Assembly (NCBI RefSeq): GCF_000963945.1
Contig: NZ_BAMW01000092.1
Span: 1-59,312, forward strand
From: Acetobacter indonesiensis
GTDB lineage: Bacteria > Pseudomonadota > Alphaproteobacteria > Acetobacterales > Acetobacteraceae
Direction of reading: 5' to 3'
DNA: 59,312 nt
The translations under genes and the position numbers were made by a program. Below are positions 1-8,937 of this stretch, piece by piece; the stretch's first letter is position 1, and the number at the start of each line of letters is the position of its first letter. The notes under the pieces were generated by a model that was not told the DNA's origin, ran no database searches, and saw only the letters and a program-made list of their open reading frames with translations.

Positions 1-371
1 TGAACGTCCTGCTGTTCATGCTCATCGGCTTTGAAATACTGGAGATCACGCCGCATCTGTTCACGGTTCTGGCGACGCTTGCCGTGATCCCGCTGTCCAT
101 TGCCGTGCGGGCATTGAGTGTGCTGTTCTCCACCCTGCCGGTTCATCTCCGGCAGTGGGAGCGGGGCCGTGTCCTCGGCATCCTGACATGGGGCGGCCTG
201 CGTGGCGGCATCTCGGTTTCTCTGGCGCTTGGCCTGCCGCACGGAGACCTGCGTGATCTGCTGCTGCCTGTCTGTTACGGTGTCGTGGTGTTCACCATCA
301 TCGTGCAGGGGCTGACCATGGAGCGGGTCGCCCGCAGGCTCTATCCGTCAATCGTCTCCCGGCCGCAGTAA
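1..371 (+). CDS. Na+/H+ antiporter, CPA1 family (C-terminal part, cut by window edge)
   Basis: The open frame enters at base 3 with no start codon in the window, so only the last ~120 residues are seen. They contain hydrophobic transmembrane segments and the signature LTWGGLRGGISVSLALGL, typical of cation:proton antiporters (CPA1/NhaP type) of the inner membrane, which exchange Na+ or K+ for H+ in pH and salt homeostasis. The fragment is very similar to the C-terminal part of the complete 420-aa antiporter on the minus strand at 26179-27441, differing at scattered residues (for example RRLYPSIVSRPQ against RKLYPSSTPRRQ at the end), so the two are diverged paralogues or xenologues. The stop overlaps the start of the next gene by one base, suggesting co-translation. 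Confidence 0.9.
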   Translation, partial: NVLLFMLIGFEILEITPHLFTVLATLAVIPLSIAVRALSVLFSTLPVHLRQWERGRVLGILTWGGLRGGISVSLALGLPHGDLRDLLLPVCYGVVVFTIIVQGLTMERVARRLYPSIVSRPQ

Positions 372-1054
372 TGCCGTCTTCCCTTCTTCCCGTCTCGATT
401 TCCGCCCGGCGGGTTCTCATTCTCGGGCTTGTCGCAGGCTATGTGGATGCCCTGAGTTTCGTCGATCTGAGCGGTGTCTTTGCCGGCGCGATGACCGGCA
501 ATACCACGCATATGGGCGCCTCGTTTATCAGTGGGAACTGGCAGCACGGCCTGCTTCTGATGGGTGTGCTGGGCGTATTTTTTCTTGCCGCTATTCTGGC
601 CAGCCTGATGCGGCTGTTATGGTCGCCAGCTTGCGGGGTCATGGTCATGACGATCTTCATGGTTCTGGCGCAGGCGGTTCAGGGATCGTCCCTGCGTTAC
701 TGGGGAGAATTTCTCGTGCTTCCGGCACTTCTGGCCGTGCAGGGCGAAACGATCGCGAAATTCTCCGGCACGCCCATGCCCACGATCGTCGTGACGACAA
801 ACCTGTTAAAAGCCGCATCGGGAATTGCGGAATGGATGGCGTCATGGATTGCGCCGGACAGGAACATTCGCCCTATCGCAGGAAGCATTTTTCTGCCGCT
901 ACTTTCGTGGGGGGCTTTTCTGGCAGGCGTGATGGCCGCCGCTACGGGGCTGGCCCTGCACGGTAGTTTTCCGTTCCTCTGGCCCGTCCCTTTCCTTGTC
1001 TTTCTATACCGGGATATCTGGAAAACGGAGCGTTCCGGGCAGGACGATAATTGA
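371..1054 (+). CDS. DUF1275 (YoaK-like) membrane protein
   Basis: This 227-aa protein has about six hydrophobic segments and the family hallmark near the N-terminus: a Gly-Tyr-Val-Asp-Ala segment followed by a Phe-x-Gly-x-Met-Thr-Gly-Asn motif (FAGAMTGNTTHMG). These are characteristic of DUF1275/YoaK inner-membrane proteins, whose substrate is unknown. The ATG shares one base with the antiporter stop codon (TAATG), so the two genes are probably one transcript. Length fits the family. I infer a transport or membrane role only; nothing visible identifies a substrate. Confidence 0.85.
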   Translation: MPSSLLPVSISARRVLILGLVAGYVDALSFVDLSGVFAGAMTGNTTHMGASFISGNWQHGLLLMGVLGVFFLAAILASLMRLLWSPACGVMVMTIFMVLAQAVQGSSLRYWGEFLVLPALLAVQGETIAKFSGTPMPTIVVTTNLLKAASGIAEWMASWIAPDRNIRPIAGSIFLPLLSWGAFLAGVMAAATGLALHGSFPFLWPVPFLVFLYRDIWKTERSGQDDN

Positions 1055-1163
1055 ACACCCTGTCTGACAGGTCAGGATCAGACGCAGGACGTAACGCGTT
1101 TATGATGCGAATCTGCCTCTCGGTCAGGTCAGATTTTCATGCCTGACAGCCGACATTCAGCTT

Positions 1164-1210
1164 CCCCCCCAAATCTGCCTGTCGGCTTCACCAATTCAGC
1201 AGACAGGCAG
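1164..1210. repeat. REP-like palindromic intergenic repeat, copy A
   Basis: A run of seven C is followed by an imperfect palindrome with arms CTGCCTGTC (1175-1183) and GACAGGCAG (1202-1210). The same design recurs at 3275-3322 and, as a half element, at 10288-10307. It lies in the 254-bp gap between the DUF1275 gene and the ene-reductase gene. I see no convincing promoter elsewhere in that gap. Confidence 0.55.
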
Positions 1211-1308
1211 TGCTCACCTCAAGTCAGACGAGGTTGTAAGCCTTCTGTTGTATTCCTCGTGAGGCTTCCCAAATTCATAGGAACTGCATCTTTTAAGAAG
1301 GATCTGTC

Positions 1309-2382
1309 ATGACCAGCCTGTTTGAGCCGATTGAACTGGGAAGCATTTACGCCAAAAACAGAATTCTCATGGCGCCGCTGACACGCGGTCGGAGCACCCG
1401 TGATCATGTGCCCACCCCCATCATGGCCGAATATTACGCGCAACGGGCCGGAGCCGGTCTGATCATCTCAGAAGCGACCGGGATCAGCCGCGAAGGTCTT
1501 GGCTGGCCGTATGCGCCGGGCCTGTGGTCGCAGGAACAGGTGGAAGCCTGGAAGCCCATCACCGCCGCAGTTCACGCCAAGGGTGGAAAGATTGTGGCCC
1601 AGCTCTGGCATATGGGTCGGATGGTTCATTCCAGCGTGACGGGCCAGCAACCTGTGTCCTGCTCGGCGACAAAAGCGCCTGAAGCCCTCCATACGTACGA
1701 TGGCAAGCAGGCTCCCGAAGTCGCCCGCCCTCTCACCAAGGAGGACATTGCCCGCATCCTGAACGACTACGAAAATGCTGCTCGCAATGCCCTTCAGGCA
1801 GGCTTTGACGGTGTGCAGATTCATGCCGCCAACGGTTATCTGATCGACGAATTTCTGCGGGACGGCACCAATCATCGTTCCGACGAATATGGCGGTTCGC
1901 CGGAAAACCGCATCCGCTTCCTGCGTGAAGTCACCGAACGCGTGATCGCAACGATTGGCGCGCACAAAACGTCAGTAAGGCTGTCCCCCAATGGCGATAC
2001 GCAGGGCTGCATCGACAGTCATCCAGGGCAGGTTTTTGTGCCGGCCGCAAAGCTGCTGAATGACCTCGATATCGCTTTCCTTGAACTGCGCGAGCCCGGA
2101 CCGAACGGCACGTTCGGCAAGACCGACCAGCCCAAGCTGCATGGTCCGATCCGCGAAGTCTTCAGGAAGCCGCTGGTTCTGAATCAGGACTACACACGGG
2201 AAGAAGCGATCGAGACAGTCGCTACCGGTGTTGCGGACGCCATTTCGTTTGGTCGGCCTTTCCTCGCCAATCCGGACCTCGTGCGTCGTCTGGAAGACAA
2301 TCTGCCCCAGAACAAGGACGATATCCGCACCTGGTACTCGCAGGGTGCAGAAGGCTATACGGATTATCCGCTTGCTCGCTGA
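1309..2382 (+). CDS. nemA: Alkene reductase, old yellow enzyme family (NemA-like)
   Basis: The 357-aa protein is a full-length FMN-dependent ene-reductase of the old yellow enzyme family, which uses NADPH to reduce activated C=C bonds and nitro or nitrate-ester compounds such as N-ethylmaleimide. Visible family features are the N-terminal LFEPIELGSIYAKNRI segment and MAPLTRGRS motif, GAGLIISEAT, the QLWHMGR segment, the barrel motif with GVQIHAANGYLIDEFL, the sequence SDEYGGSPENR and a late ISFGRPFLANPDL FMN phosphate-binding segment. The ATG at 1309 is preceded by a good ribosome binding site (AAGAAGGA). The gene is monocistronic and followed by a strong hairpin. Cytosolic detoxification is the likely role, in keeping with neighbouring resistance genes. 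Confidence 0.93.
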   Translation: MTSLFEPIELGSIYAKNRILMAPLTRGRSTRDHVPTPIMAEYYAQRAGAGLIISEATGISREGLGWPYAPGLWSQEQVEAWKPITAAVHAKGGKIVAQLWHMGRMVHSSVTGQQPVSCSATKAPEALHTYDGKQAPEVARPLTKEDIARILNDYENAARNALQAGFDGVQIHAANGYLIDEFLRDGTNHRSDEYGGSPENRIRFLREVTERVIATIGAHKTSVRLSPNGDTQGCIDSHPGQVFVPAAKLLNDLDIAFLELREPGPNGTFGKTDQPKLHGPIREVFRKPLVLNQDYTREEAIETVATGVADAISFGRPFLANPDLVRRLEDNLPQNKDDIRTWYSQGAEGYTDYPLAR

Positions 2383-2397
2383 TACCCTATTTTTCCC

Positions 2398-2430
2398 GCA
2401 AGTTCCTTCCAATGGAAGGAACTTGCATTT
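2398..2430 (+). terminator. Hairpin terminator after nemA
   Basis: A perfect 13-bp stem (GCAAGTTCCTTCC at 2398-2410 with its complement at 2414-2426) closed by the loop AAT, then ATTT. It starts 16 bases after the ene-reductase stop. The T-tract is short, so strength is uncertain. Confidence 0.6.
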
Positions 2431-2582
2431 GAACTATAGAAAATATTTAGCCGCCGACGTGATACTTGTCGTGAAGTAGGCGAAATCACCTGAATAGTTC
2501 TACTCCCTGCCATGAATGTGAACACTGCGAAAGGCTGTTTTCGGTAACTCTATCCCGATAGCCGACTGTCTGTTTCCCCCAG

Positions 2583-2912
2583 TCACCCGACGAGTAGTCT
2601 TGTTCGTTCGCGCACCGCTTCCAGTTCTCTTTCGGAGACCCGACCTTTATGCTTTGCTCGTCTGGCGCGCCAATCAAGACTGCGAACCTGATCAGAGAGA
2701 ACCACGCTTGTCGGCTCTCCTGTCAAAGGCACTTCAAAGGGATACCCTTTGATTTTTGTCGTTGTCGGGCAACAAACAATCATACCAGATTTTTTGTTGT
2801 AACTAACTGGCGAAAGCACCACAGCCGGGCGATGCCCAGATTGTTCACGCCCTGCCTGAGGATCAAACTCCAGCCAGACGATGTCTCCGCAATCTGGCAC
2901 CCATGCTGACAT
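2583..2912 (-). CDS. mazF: MazF/PemK-type toxin, endoribonuclease
   Basis: This 109-aa protein has the MazF/PemK fold signature: an N-terminal PDCGDIVWLEFDPQAGREQSG segment (quoted here only as its core DPQAGREQSGHRPAVVLS), followed by CCPTT and a DQVRSLDW segment. Toxins of this family cleave mRNA at short sequences and arrest growth when the partner antitoxin is lost. The start codon directly abuts the stop of the upstream antitoxin gene (TAA then ATG), so the pair is translationally coupled in the usual antitoxin-first order. It probably stabilises the element or this cargo segment. Confidence 0.92.
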   Translation of the reverse strand: MSAWVPDCGDIVWLEFDPQAGREQSGHRPAVVLSPVSYNKKSGMIVCCPTTTKIKGYPFEVPLTGEPTSVVLSDQVRSLDWRARRAKHKGRVSERELEAVRERTRLLVG

Positions 2913-3155
2913 TTACCAGATCTCTCCGCCAATTTCAGGCCCAAAACTCACTTCACCGTGACGGTTATCATCCGTGATGGCGGCAGTCAGGGTGTCCAGC
3001 GAAAGGACAGCAGGGTGAACCGGTTGAATGATGATACGCCCATCTTCTTCCCGGACATCAACAGCCTGATTGATCTGTAGGTGAACCGCTTCAAGGATAT
3101 TGGCTGGTAGACGGATGGCAGCGCTGTTCCCCCATTTGCGAACGGTCCCATGCAT
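2913..3155 (-). CDS. mazE: MazE-type antitoxin (AbrB fold)
   Basis: The 80-aa protein starts with the canonical MazE/AbrB swapped-hairpin DNA-binding segment VRKWGNSAAIRLPANIL and ends in an acidic, Trp-terminated tail that would wrap the toxin. It neutralises MazF and should repress its own promoter. The ATG has a good Shine-Dalgarno (AAAGGAGAG) upstream. A palindrome straddles the probable -10 region 20 bp upstream. Length and order are normal for the family. Confidence 0.92.
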   Translation of the reverse strand: MHGTVRKWGNSAAIRLPANILEAVHLQINQAVDVREEDGRIIIQPVHPAVLSLDTLTAAITDDNRHGEVSFGPEIGGEIW

Positions 3156-3174
3156 TGGATCTCTCCTTTGTGTG

Positions 3175-3187
3175 TCTACATTGTAGA
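3175..3187. promoter_or_regulatory. Probable mazEF operator overlapping the -10 box
   Basis: Palindrome TCTAC-ATT-GTAGA. On the minus strand it contains TACAAT, a plausible -10 hexamer for the mazE transcript, so binding here would autorepress. No good -35 is visible. Confidence 0.45.
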
Positions 3188-3274
3188 TACACCTTCGGCC
3201 ACTTCTGTTTCAAGCTAAAAGTAGCCAATGTCCGCTTCCAATGAGCCAGGTATGCAAACCGGACCTTCTGCATT

Positions 3275-3322
3275 CCCCCCTAGTCCGCCTGTCTGCTCAG
3301 TGATGTAGGAGCAGACAGGCGG
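3275..3322. repeat. REP-like palindromic repeat, copy B; possible ars terminator
   Basis: Six C, then a perfect 14-bp inverted repeat: CCGCCTGTCTGCTC at 3285-3298 and its complement at 3309-3322. It lies 35 bp beyond the arsO stop, so it may end the ars transcript, although there is no T-tract. The design matches copy A at 1164-1210. Confidence 0.6.
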
Positions 3323-3356
3323 CAGTCGCCTACATGTCGGTCGTAAAGAGAGTCGC

Positions 3357-4448
3357 TCAAGGTTTTGGTAAGCGGACATCCTGTGTCGGCGACGCAAGCC
3401 AGCCCGCCAGTTGCCGGACCATGGATCTCGCGACACGGCCCGCCCCCAGGAGGGTTGCGGATGCGGGGCCGCACCAGGAACCATACCCCAGCAGCCACAG
3501 GCGTGGCTCCCTGATGGCCTGCTGCCCGTTCACGTGAATCAGCCCGTCCGGCTCGATCACGTCGAGTGGTGCAAATGCAGAGAGCGCGGGACGGAAGCCT
3601 GTACACCAGATGATCGCGTCAATGGCTTCTTCCCGCCCGTCGGGCCAGACGACGCCCGTTGCCGTCATGCGCACGAACGGCCGTACCGCGTGGAGTACGC
3701 CGCGCGCCTTGGCGGCCCGCACGGGTGGCACCATGACGATATCGCCAAAGCCTCCTGTCGGCATGGCGCCGGCGTTGCCCAAAACACGTGCGGTCGCCCG
3801 TTCGAACAGAACCCGTCCGTCCACATCGTCGGGCAGGAATACCGGATCCTCCAGCGTCACCCACGTTGCGTTCGCGAGCAGTGACACTTCCGGCAGGATC
3901 TGCGCCCCGGAATTGCCGCCACCGACCACGAGCACGCGCCGACCGGCAAAAGGTGCGGCGCTCTGATAGTGCGCGGAATGGATCTGCGTCCCGCCAAAGA
4001 ATTCATGCCCCGCGACATCAGGAACGAACGGGACCGACCATGTGCCGGTCGCACCGATGACGGCACGGCTCAGAAAATCGCCCGCGTTTGTGCGGATATT
4101 CAGGAATTTCCCACCGGCCCGTTCCACGCGCCCGACCGTTACAGGACGGCGGATCGGCGGCGCATAGCGCGCCTCGTAGCGGTGCAGATAGTCCAACACC
4201 TCGTCACGGGTCGGATAGCCGCCATCCGGCGTGTCTGGCATCGGCCAGCCGGGCAGCGAACTGTAGGACGCGGGTGAAAACAGATGCAGGGAGTCCCAGC
4301 CATGCACCCATGCACCACCCGCCTGCGTCCCGTTATCAAGAATGACGTAACGCAGTCCGGTCCGTCGTAGAAAATACGACGCGGCGAGGGCCGCCTGACC
4401 GCCTCCCACGATCACAACATCGAACTGTTCCGCCATTGCCCGGCTCAC
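3357..4448 (-). CDS. arsO: ArsO-type flavin-dependent monooxygenase
   Basis: The 363-aa protein is an FAD/NAD(P)H-dependent monooxygenase. It has an N-terminal FAD-binding GGGQAA (residues 15-20), the flavin monooxygenase fingerprint FxGxxxHxxxY at about 151-161, a second nucleotide-binding GGGNSG (176-181) and a late ATG-like [11 protein letters not shown] segment. It is the last gene of an arsRCBH operon and its ATG overlaps the arsH stop (ATGA), so ArsO is the best name. The substrate of ArsO proteins is not firmly established; oxidation of an arsenic compound is the usual suggestion. A second in-frame Met at residue 5 is an alternative start. Confidence 0.85.
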   Translation of the reverse strand: MSRAMAEQFDVVIVGGGQAALAASYFLRRTGLRYVILDNGTQAGGAWVHGWDSLHLFSPASYSSLPGWPMPDTPDGGYPTRDEVLDYLHRYEARYAPPIRRPVTVGRVERAGGKFLNIRTNAGDFLSRAVIGATGTWSVPFVPDVAGHEFFGGTQIHSAHYQSAAPFAGRRVLVVGGGNSGAQILPEVSLLANATWVTLEDPVFLPDDVDGRVLFERATARVLGNAGAMPTGGFGDIVMVPPVRAAKARGVLHAVRPFVRMTATGVVWPDGREEAIDAIIWCTGFRPALSAFAPLDVIEPDGLIHVNGQQAIREPRLWLLGYGSWCGPASATLLGAGRVARSMVRQLAGWLASPTQDVRLPKP

Positions 4449-5167
4449 AGGCGTTCCGGAAGGCGGAATTCCGCCTTCCGTTCGCTATAGCGGTCCACGA
4501 GGTAGTCGGCCCGGTCCCGCAGCAGCCATGTGAACTTGATCAGTTCCTCCATGACATCCACCATCCGGTCATAGAGGGGGGACGGCTTCATGCGATCATC
4601 GTCACCGAACTGCGTATAGGCCATTGGCACGCTGGACTGGTTGGGGATGGTAAACATCCGCATCCACCGGCCCAGCACCCGTAGGGCATTGACGGAATTG
4701 AAGCTCTGCGATCCGCCCGAGACCTGCATGACCGCCAGCGTGCGGCCCTGCGTCGGGCGGATCGAGCCTTCGGTCAGGGGCAACCAGTCGATCTGGTTCT
4801 TGAATACTGCCGTCATGTTGCCGTGCCGTTCAGGGCTGCACCAGACCTGGCCTTCCGACCAGATCGACAGTTCCCGCAGTTCCTGCACTTTCGGATGCGT
4901 GGCAGGCACGGAATCCGCTACCGGCAGGCCGGTCGGGTCGAACACCCGTGTCTCGGCGCCCAGCACCTTCAGGATGCGTTCTGCCTCAAGCACCAGCAAC
5001 CGGCTGAAGGATCGGGGACGCAAAGAGCCGTAGAGCAGAAGGATGCGCGGCGGATGGTCCACACGCGGTTGCGGTTCCAGCCGCGCGAGATCAACCCGTT
5101 CAAGATATTCGGGGTGGAGGGCCGGCAAGTCAGGTTCAGTCATTGTGATATTGGTCCATTCGTGCAT
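4445..5167 (-). CDS. arsH: ArsH, NADPH-dependent FMN oxidoreductase of organoarsenicals
   Basis: The 240-aa protein carries the flavodoxin-like ArsH signature: [20 protein letters not shown] for flavin phosphate binding, [20 protein letters not shown] and a conserved [16 protein letters not shown] segment. ArsH proteins oxidise trivalent organoarsenicals and reduce quinones or metals with NADPH in the cytosol. I chose the ATG at 5167, which shares a base with the arsB stop (TAATG); a second ATG at 5143 (MTEPDLP) is equally possible. The open frame continues upstream over arsB, but that part is an out-of-frame shadow. Confidence 0.9.
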   Translation of the reverse strand: MHEWTNITMTEPDLPALHPEYLERVDLARLEPQPRVDHPPRILLLYGSLRPRSFSRLLVLEAERILKVLGAETRVFDPTGLPVADSVPATHPKVQELRELSIWSEGQVWCSPERHGNMTAVFKNQIDWLPLTEGSIRPTQGRTLAVMQVSGGSQSFNSVNALRVLGRWMRMFTIPNQSSVPMAYTQFGDDDRMKPSPLYDRMVDVMEELIKFTWLLRDRADYLVDRYSERKAEFRLPERL

Positions 5168-6462
5168 TACGGGTGACTGATCCAGGGCAGCCACAGAGCC
5201 AGCGCCGCGAGTGTTGCCAGCAGGACGGGCGGCGTAATCACCAGTCCGACCTTCATATACTGCCCCCATGTGATCCGATGGTTCCTGGATGCCAGCACAT
5301 GCAGCCACAGCAACGTGGCGAGACTGCCGATCGGTGTAAATTTCGGCCCGAGGTCGCAGCCGATCACATTGGCATAGACCATCAGGTCGCGTGTCAGCGG
5401 CGTGAGGTCGTGTGCCTGCTCGATCGCCAGCGCCCCGACCAGTACACTCGGCATATTGTTCATGATGGACGACAGAACAGCCGCCAGAAAGCCGGTGCCG
5501 ATGGTGGCGATGAACGGCCCCTGATGGCCGAGCCAGACCAGTACGATTGCGAGGTAGTCGGTCAGCCCGGCGTTGCGCAGGCCATACACCACCAGATACA
5601 TACCCAACGAGAAGATCACGATCTGCCACGGTGCGCCCCGCAGCACCTTGCGAACAGGGATGACCCGACCATATCCGGCGACGAGCAAGAGGATTCCGGC
5701 GGCCAGGCAGGCTACGACACAGACCGGGATATGAAACGGCGCGGTCAGGAAATAGGCCGCCAGAACCAGGGCCAGCAGCGGAAATGCCGCCCGGAATACC
5801 TGGTGGTCGCGAATGGCCGTGGCAGGTGCTGGCAGTTCGGCGACGGGATAGGTCGCAGGCACCTGCCGCCGATACCACAGCCACAGGACGGCAAGCGTTG
5901 CACCAAGTGCTACCAGATCGACAGGGACCATGATCGCGGCATAGCGATCGAACGCAATGCCGAAGAAATTCGCGCTGACAATGTTCACCAGATTGGAAAT
6001 CACTAGCGGCAGGCTGGTGGTATCGGCGACGAAGCCCGTGGCGACAATAAAGGCCAGGGCCGCAGCAGGACTGAGGCGGAGTTGAGTGAGGATGGCGATG
6101 ACAATGGGCGTGAGCAGCAGGGCCGCGCCGTCATTGGCGAAAACCGCTGCAATGGCCGCTCCCAGCACCACGATCAGCGGGAATAGCGTCCGGCCTCGCC
6201 CTTTGCCCCAGCGCACGACGTGCAGGGCGGCCCAATGGAAAAACCCGGCCTCATCCAGCAACAGCGAGATGACGATCAGCGCGATGAAGGTAAAGGTTGC
6301 GTCCCAGACGAGGTGCCAGACGACAGGAATGTCGTGCCAGTGGATCACACCAGCCGCCAGGGCCACGGCGGCACCAGCCATGGCACTCCAGCCGATACCC
6401 AGCCCCCGAGGCTGCCAGATGACAAAAACCAGCGTGGCAACGAAAATCAGAAGCGCCAGCAT
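5167..6462 (-). CDS. arsB: ArsB arsenite efflux transporter
   Basis: The 431-aa protein has about 11-12 hydrophobic segments and the ArsB/NhaD superfamily features [37 protein letters not shown] and a C-terminal [20 protein letters not shown] segment. It exports As(III) and Sb(III) across the inner membrane using the proton gradient. The start overlaps the arsC stop (TGATG) and its own stop overlaps arsH, so production of regulator, reductase and pump is tightly coupled. Length is normal for ArsB. Confidence 0.93.
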   Translation of the reverse strand: MLALLIFVATLVFVIWQPRGLGIGWSAMAGAAVALAAGVIHWHDIPVVWHLVWDATFTFIALIVISLLLDEAGFFHWAALHVVRWGKGRGRTLFPLIVVLGAAIAAVFANDGAALLLTPIVIAILTQLRLSPAAALAFIVATGFVADTTSLPLVISNLVNIVSANFFGIAFDRYAAIMVPVDLVALGATLAVLWLWYRRQVPATYPVAELPAPATAIRDHQVFRAAFPLLALVLAAYFLTAPFHIPVCVVACLAAGILLLVAGYGRVIPVRKVLRGAPWQIVIFSLGMYLVVYGLRNAGLTDYLAIVLVWLGHQGPFIATIGTGFLAAVLSSIMNNMPSVLVGALAIEQAHDLTPLTRDLMVYANVIGCDLGPKFTPIGSLATLLWLHVLASRNHRITWGQYMKVGLVITPPVLLATLAALALWLPWISHP

Positions 6463-6884
6463 CAGATGATCCGCTTGCCGGATTCATCGACGATCTTCTC
6501 CCCGTCCTCTTTGACGAAAGCACCTCTCTGCGGGTTAGGCAGGATGTCCAGAACCGTCTCGGACGGACGGCAGAGTGCCGCACCGAGGGGGGTGACGACG
6601 ATCGGCCGGTTAATCAGGATCGGATGCGCCATCATGGCGTCGATCAGCGCATCATCGCTCAGGGCCGGATTATCGAGGCCGAGTTCGTGAAAGGGCGTGC
6701 CCTTTTCCCGCAGGACCGAGCGCACCGGAACGCCCATACGGGCGATCAGACTGACCAGTTCCGCACGGCTTGGTGGGGTTTTCAGATATTCGATGATGCA
6801 GGGGTCCTCGCCGCTGTTGCGGATCAGCGCCAGCACGTTGCGCGACGTGCCGCAGGCTGGGTTGTGGTAGATCGTGATGGTCAT
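6462..6884 (-). CDS. arsC: ArsC arsenate reductase (glutaredoxin type)
   Basis: The 140-aa protein has the catalytic motif [10 protein letters not shown] with Cys11, and Arg59, Arg93 and Arg106 placed as the three arginines that bind arsenate in R773-type ArsC. It reduces As(V) to As(III) with glutathione and glutaredoxin, giving the substrate of ArsB. An in-frame extension upstream exists, but the ATG at 6884 overlaps the arsR stop (ATGA) and matches the family's start (MTITIYHNP), so I use it. Confidence 0.93.
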   Translation of the reverse strand: MTITIYHNPACGTSRNVLALIRNSGEDPCIIEYLKTPPSRAELVSLIARMGVPVRSVLREKGTPFHELGLDNPALSDDALIDAMMAHPILINRPIVVTPLGAALCRPSETVLDILPNPQRGAFVKEDGEKIVDESGKRII

Positions 6885-7234
6885 GAGCAGGATTCCCGGG
6901 ATGGGCAGCAGGAGGACAGGGTCGCGATCAGGGGCGCGCAGAGTTCGGGGTTGCCCGCACAGCAGTCTCTGACGAGGAAGAGCATCAGGTCGCGCAAGCG
7001 CGGAAGGCACGCACGATAGACGATCAGCCGGCTATGGCGTTGCGAGGTCAGCAGACCGGCGCGGGTCAGGGTGGCGAGATGGGCCGAGATCGTGTTTTGC
7101 GGGACACCGAGATACCGCGCGACCTCGCCCGCAGGCAGGCCGTCCGGTTCGTGGCGTACCAGCAGGCGGAAGATCTCCAGCCGTGTGGACTGCGACAGGG
7201 CGCTCAGGGCAGCGAGGGCGGATTCTGTATCCAT
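6881..7234 (-). CDS. arsR: ArsR-family arsenite-responsive repressor
   Basis: The 117-aa winged-helix protein has the ArsR fold (LSQSTRLEIFRLLV, then the recognition helix around VPQNTISAHLATLTRAGL). It lacks the classical ELCVCD arsenic site. Instead it has cysteines C-terminal to the wing: Cys91-Cys92, Cys99, Cys109-Cys110 and Cys116, resembling the alternative C-terminal As(III) site known in some ArsR proteins. It should repress arsRCBHO and be released by As(III). The ATG has no Shine-Dalgarno. A TTGACT at 7265-7270 (minus strand) is a possible -35, but no -10 at normal spacing is convincing. Confidence 0.92.
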   Translation of the reverse strand: MDTESALAALSALSQSTRLEIFRLLVRHEPDGLPAGEVARYLGVPQNTISAHLATLTRAGLLTSQRHSRLIVYRACLPRLRDLMLFLVRDCCAGNPELCAPLIATLSSCCPSRESCS

Positions 7235-7311
7235 AAATCGACGATCACAGATATATGGGATGAAGTCAAGACTACCCAGGACATGCCTCGTTCAGAGCTT
7301 GGAACGCGGCT

Positions 7312-8007
7312 TCACACGCCGAACAGGCGGCCGATCCCGCCCGTGACGATCATTGCCACAATACCCCAGAACGTCACACGCAGTGCTGGGCGCAGAGGCG
7401 CTGCGCCGCCGGCAATCGCGCCAACGACCCCCAGAACAGCGAGAACCACGACGGACGTCAGGGACACGCCCCAGGACACCCACGCCACGGGCGTCAGAAC
7501 CGCCGCCAGCACAGGCAGTAGTGCTCCGGATGAAAAGGCGGTTGCTGAGGCGAATGCCGCCTGTATGGGTCGTGCCGCCGTGGCTTCGGACAGACCCAGT
7601 TCATCCCTTGCATGGGCACCGAGCGCATCATGCTTCATGAGGGCAACGGCGACCTTGCGCGAGAGGTCTTTATCCAGCCCTCTCTTCTGATAAATCCCGG
7701 CCAGTTCGGTGACTTCGCCCTCCCAGTCCGTGACCAGTTCCTGTTTCTCGCGGGCGATGTCGGCGTGTTCGGAATCGGCCTGGGAACTGACCGAGACATA
7801 CTCGCCCGCCGCCATGGACAGGGCGCCCGCGACAAGCGCGGACAGTCCCGCGACGAGAATGCTGCCGCGTGTCGCATGAGAACTGGCAACGCCGACGATG
7901 AGGCTGCCGGTCGACAGCGTTCCGTCATTGGCGCCGAGAACAGCCGCACGCAGCCATCCCAGTTTCTCGACGGCATGACGTTCGGCCAAAGGATGGAGAC
8001 GCGACAT
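7312..8007 (-). CDS. VIT1/CCC1-family iron/manganese transporter
   Basis: The 231-aa protein has the VIT family start (HAVEKLGWLRAAVLGANDGT), the LSMAAGEYVSVSSQ motif with metal-coordinating residues, a cytosolic helical region rich in Glu/Asp (AREKQELVTDWEGEVTEL) and three C-terminal hydrophobic helices. Family members move Fe2+ or Mn2+ out of the cytosol. I placed the start at 8007 (MSRLHPL), which has a GCAGG ribosome site; an upstream in-frame extension has no family similarity. It is transcribed separately, upstream of and in the same direction as the ars operon. Confidence 0.9.
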   Translation of the reverse strand: MSRLHPLAERHAVEKLGWLRAAVLGANDGTLSTGSLIVGVASSHATRGSILVAGLSALVAGALSMAAGEYVSVSSQADSEHADIAREKQELVTDWEGEVTELAGIYQKRGLDKDLSRKVAVALMKHDALGAHARDELGLSEATAARPIQAAFASATAFSSGALLPVLAAVLTPVAWVSWGVSLTSVVVLAVLGVVGAIAGGAAPLRPALRVTFWGIVAMIVTGGIGRLFGV

Positions 8008-8203
8008 AAGATGACCTGCTGCTTCTGGTGAATACAAATAAAGGTTAAGATGCATCATTTGCCGCGACAACAGATATTTCATTCTGATATTGCGAGTTAT
8101 TTTCAATATTGTTTATGTTTTAGGAAAATCTGTTCTGTTCAGAATCCTGTCAGGTAAGCATGATACGGAAGTGGATTCAGGGTTCTTTTTTGCCGAGACG
8201 TAT

Positions 8204-8773
8204 ATGCCTTATTCAACGCCGGACATCACAGATAGCCTGCTGCGTTACGACAGGCCGACGATCATCCTTCACTGGATGACGGCCTTTCTGGTGCTGCTTC
8301 AGTTTGCTCTTGGCGAAACCTGGAACTGGCCAACAAAACCCGTCCATCATCTGATGGTGGTCGCGCATCTGACAGCCGGCATCCTGCTGACCGCAATTAT
8401 GGTGTTCCGCATTGTCTGGCGTCTGACGAAAGGCCGGCATCTGTCGGACCTTCTCGTGCCTGTGGACCGGGTATTCGCCCTTGGAGCAGAGTACACGCTC
8501 TATGTGCTGCTTCTGGCGGAAATCTTGCTGGGCTATCTCTGGCGATGGGGTGCCGGGCAGACGATGAGTTTTTTCGGCCTCCTGATTCCATCCCCGTTCG
8601 CGCGGTTCCCGGCGGAAACCGTGACGTGGTTTCAGACGCTACATTACTGGAACGCCTGGTTGATTATGGGTCTTGCGACAGGCCATGGCGCGGCGGCGCT
8701 TTTTCATCAGTTCGTCCTGAAGGACAAAGTTCTCGGGCGCATGTTGCCGCAGTGTTTCTTGCTCCGTCAGTGA
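8204..8773 (+). CDS. Cytochrome b561 (diheme membrane cytochrome)
   Basis: The 189-aa protein has four hydrophobic helices with histidines at the expected heme-ligand places (ILHWMTAFLVLLQFALGE in helix 1; HHLMVVAHLTAGI in helix 2; TLHYWNAWLIMGLATGHGAAALFH near the end). Bacterial b561 proteins pass electrons from quinol to superoxide or periplasmic acceptors. I took the ATG at 8204; the frame runs further upstream without family features. It is a paralogue of the cytochrome at 25484. The short gap to chrA holds no obvious terminator. Confidence 0.85.
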   Translation: MPYSTPDITDSLLRYDRPTIILHWMTAFLVLLQFALGETWNWPTKPVHHLMVVAHLTAGILLTAIMVFRIVWRLTKGRHLSDLLVPVDRVFALGAEYTLYVLLLAEILLGYLWRWGAGQTMSFFGLLIPSPFARFPAETVTWFQTLHYWNAWLIMGLATGHGAAALFHQFVLKDKVLGRMLPQCFLLRQ

Positions 8774-8937
8774 GGCGGTCAGTATCCTGTCTGATTGTAT
8801 GACTGGGCACACCGTGATGCTGGGTCGCCAACAAGCCAGAAGTGATGATTTTTTTGTTGTCATCAGCAGCTCCACATGAATGCCGGTTCATGGGAATTGT
8901 CTCCTGTCGAACGGGAAAATAAGAAAGTATCGACCCA

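Noticed and set aside
5168..5884. Long N-terminal extension of arsH (479-aa open frame)
   Set aside because: This part lies in another frame over arsB and is Arg/Gly-rich shadow; ArsH similarity begins at about 5143-5167.
7235..7311. Classical ArsR operator
   Set aside because: Only a weak CCATA...TATGG pair with 18 bases between; not convincing as a binding site.
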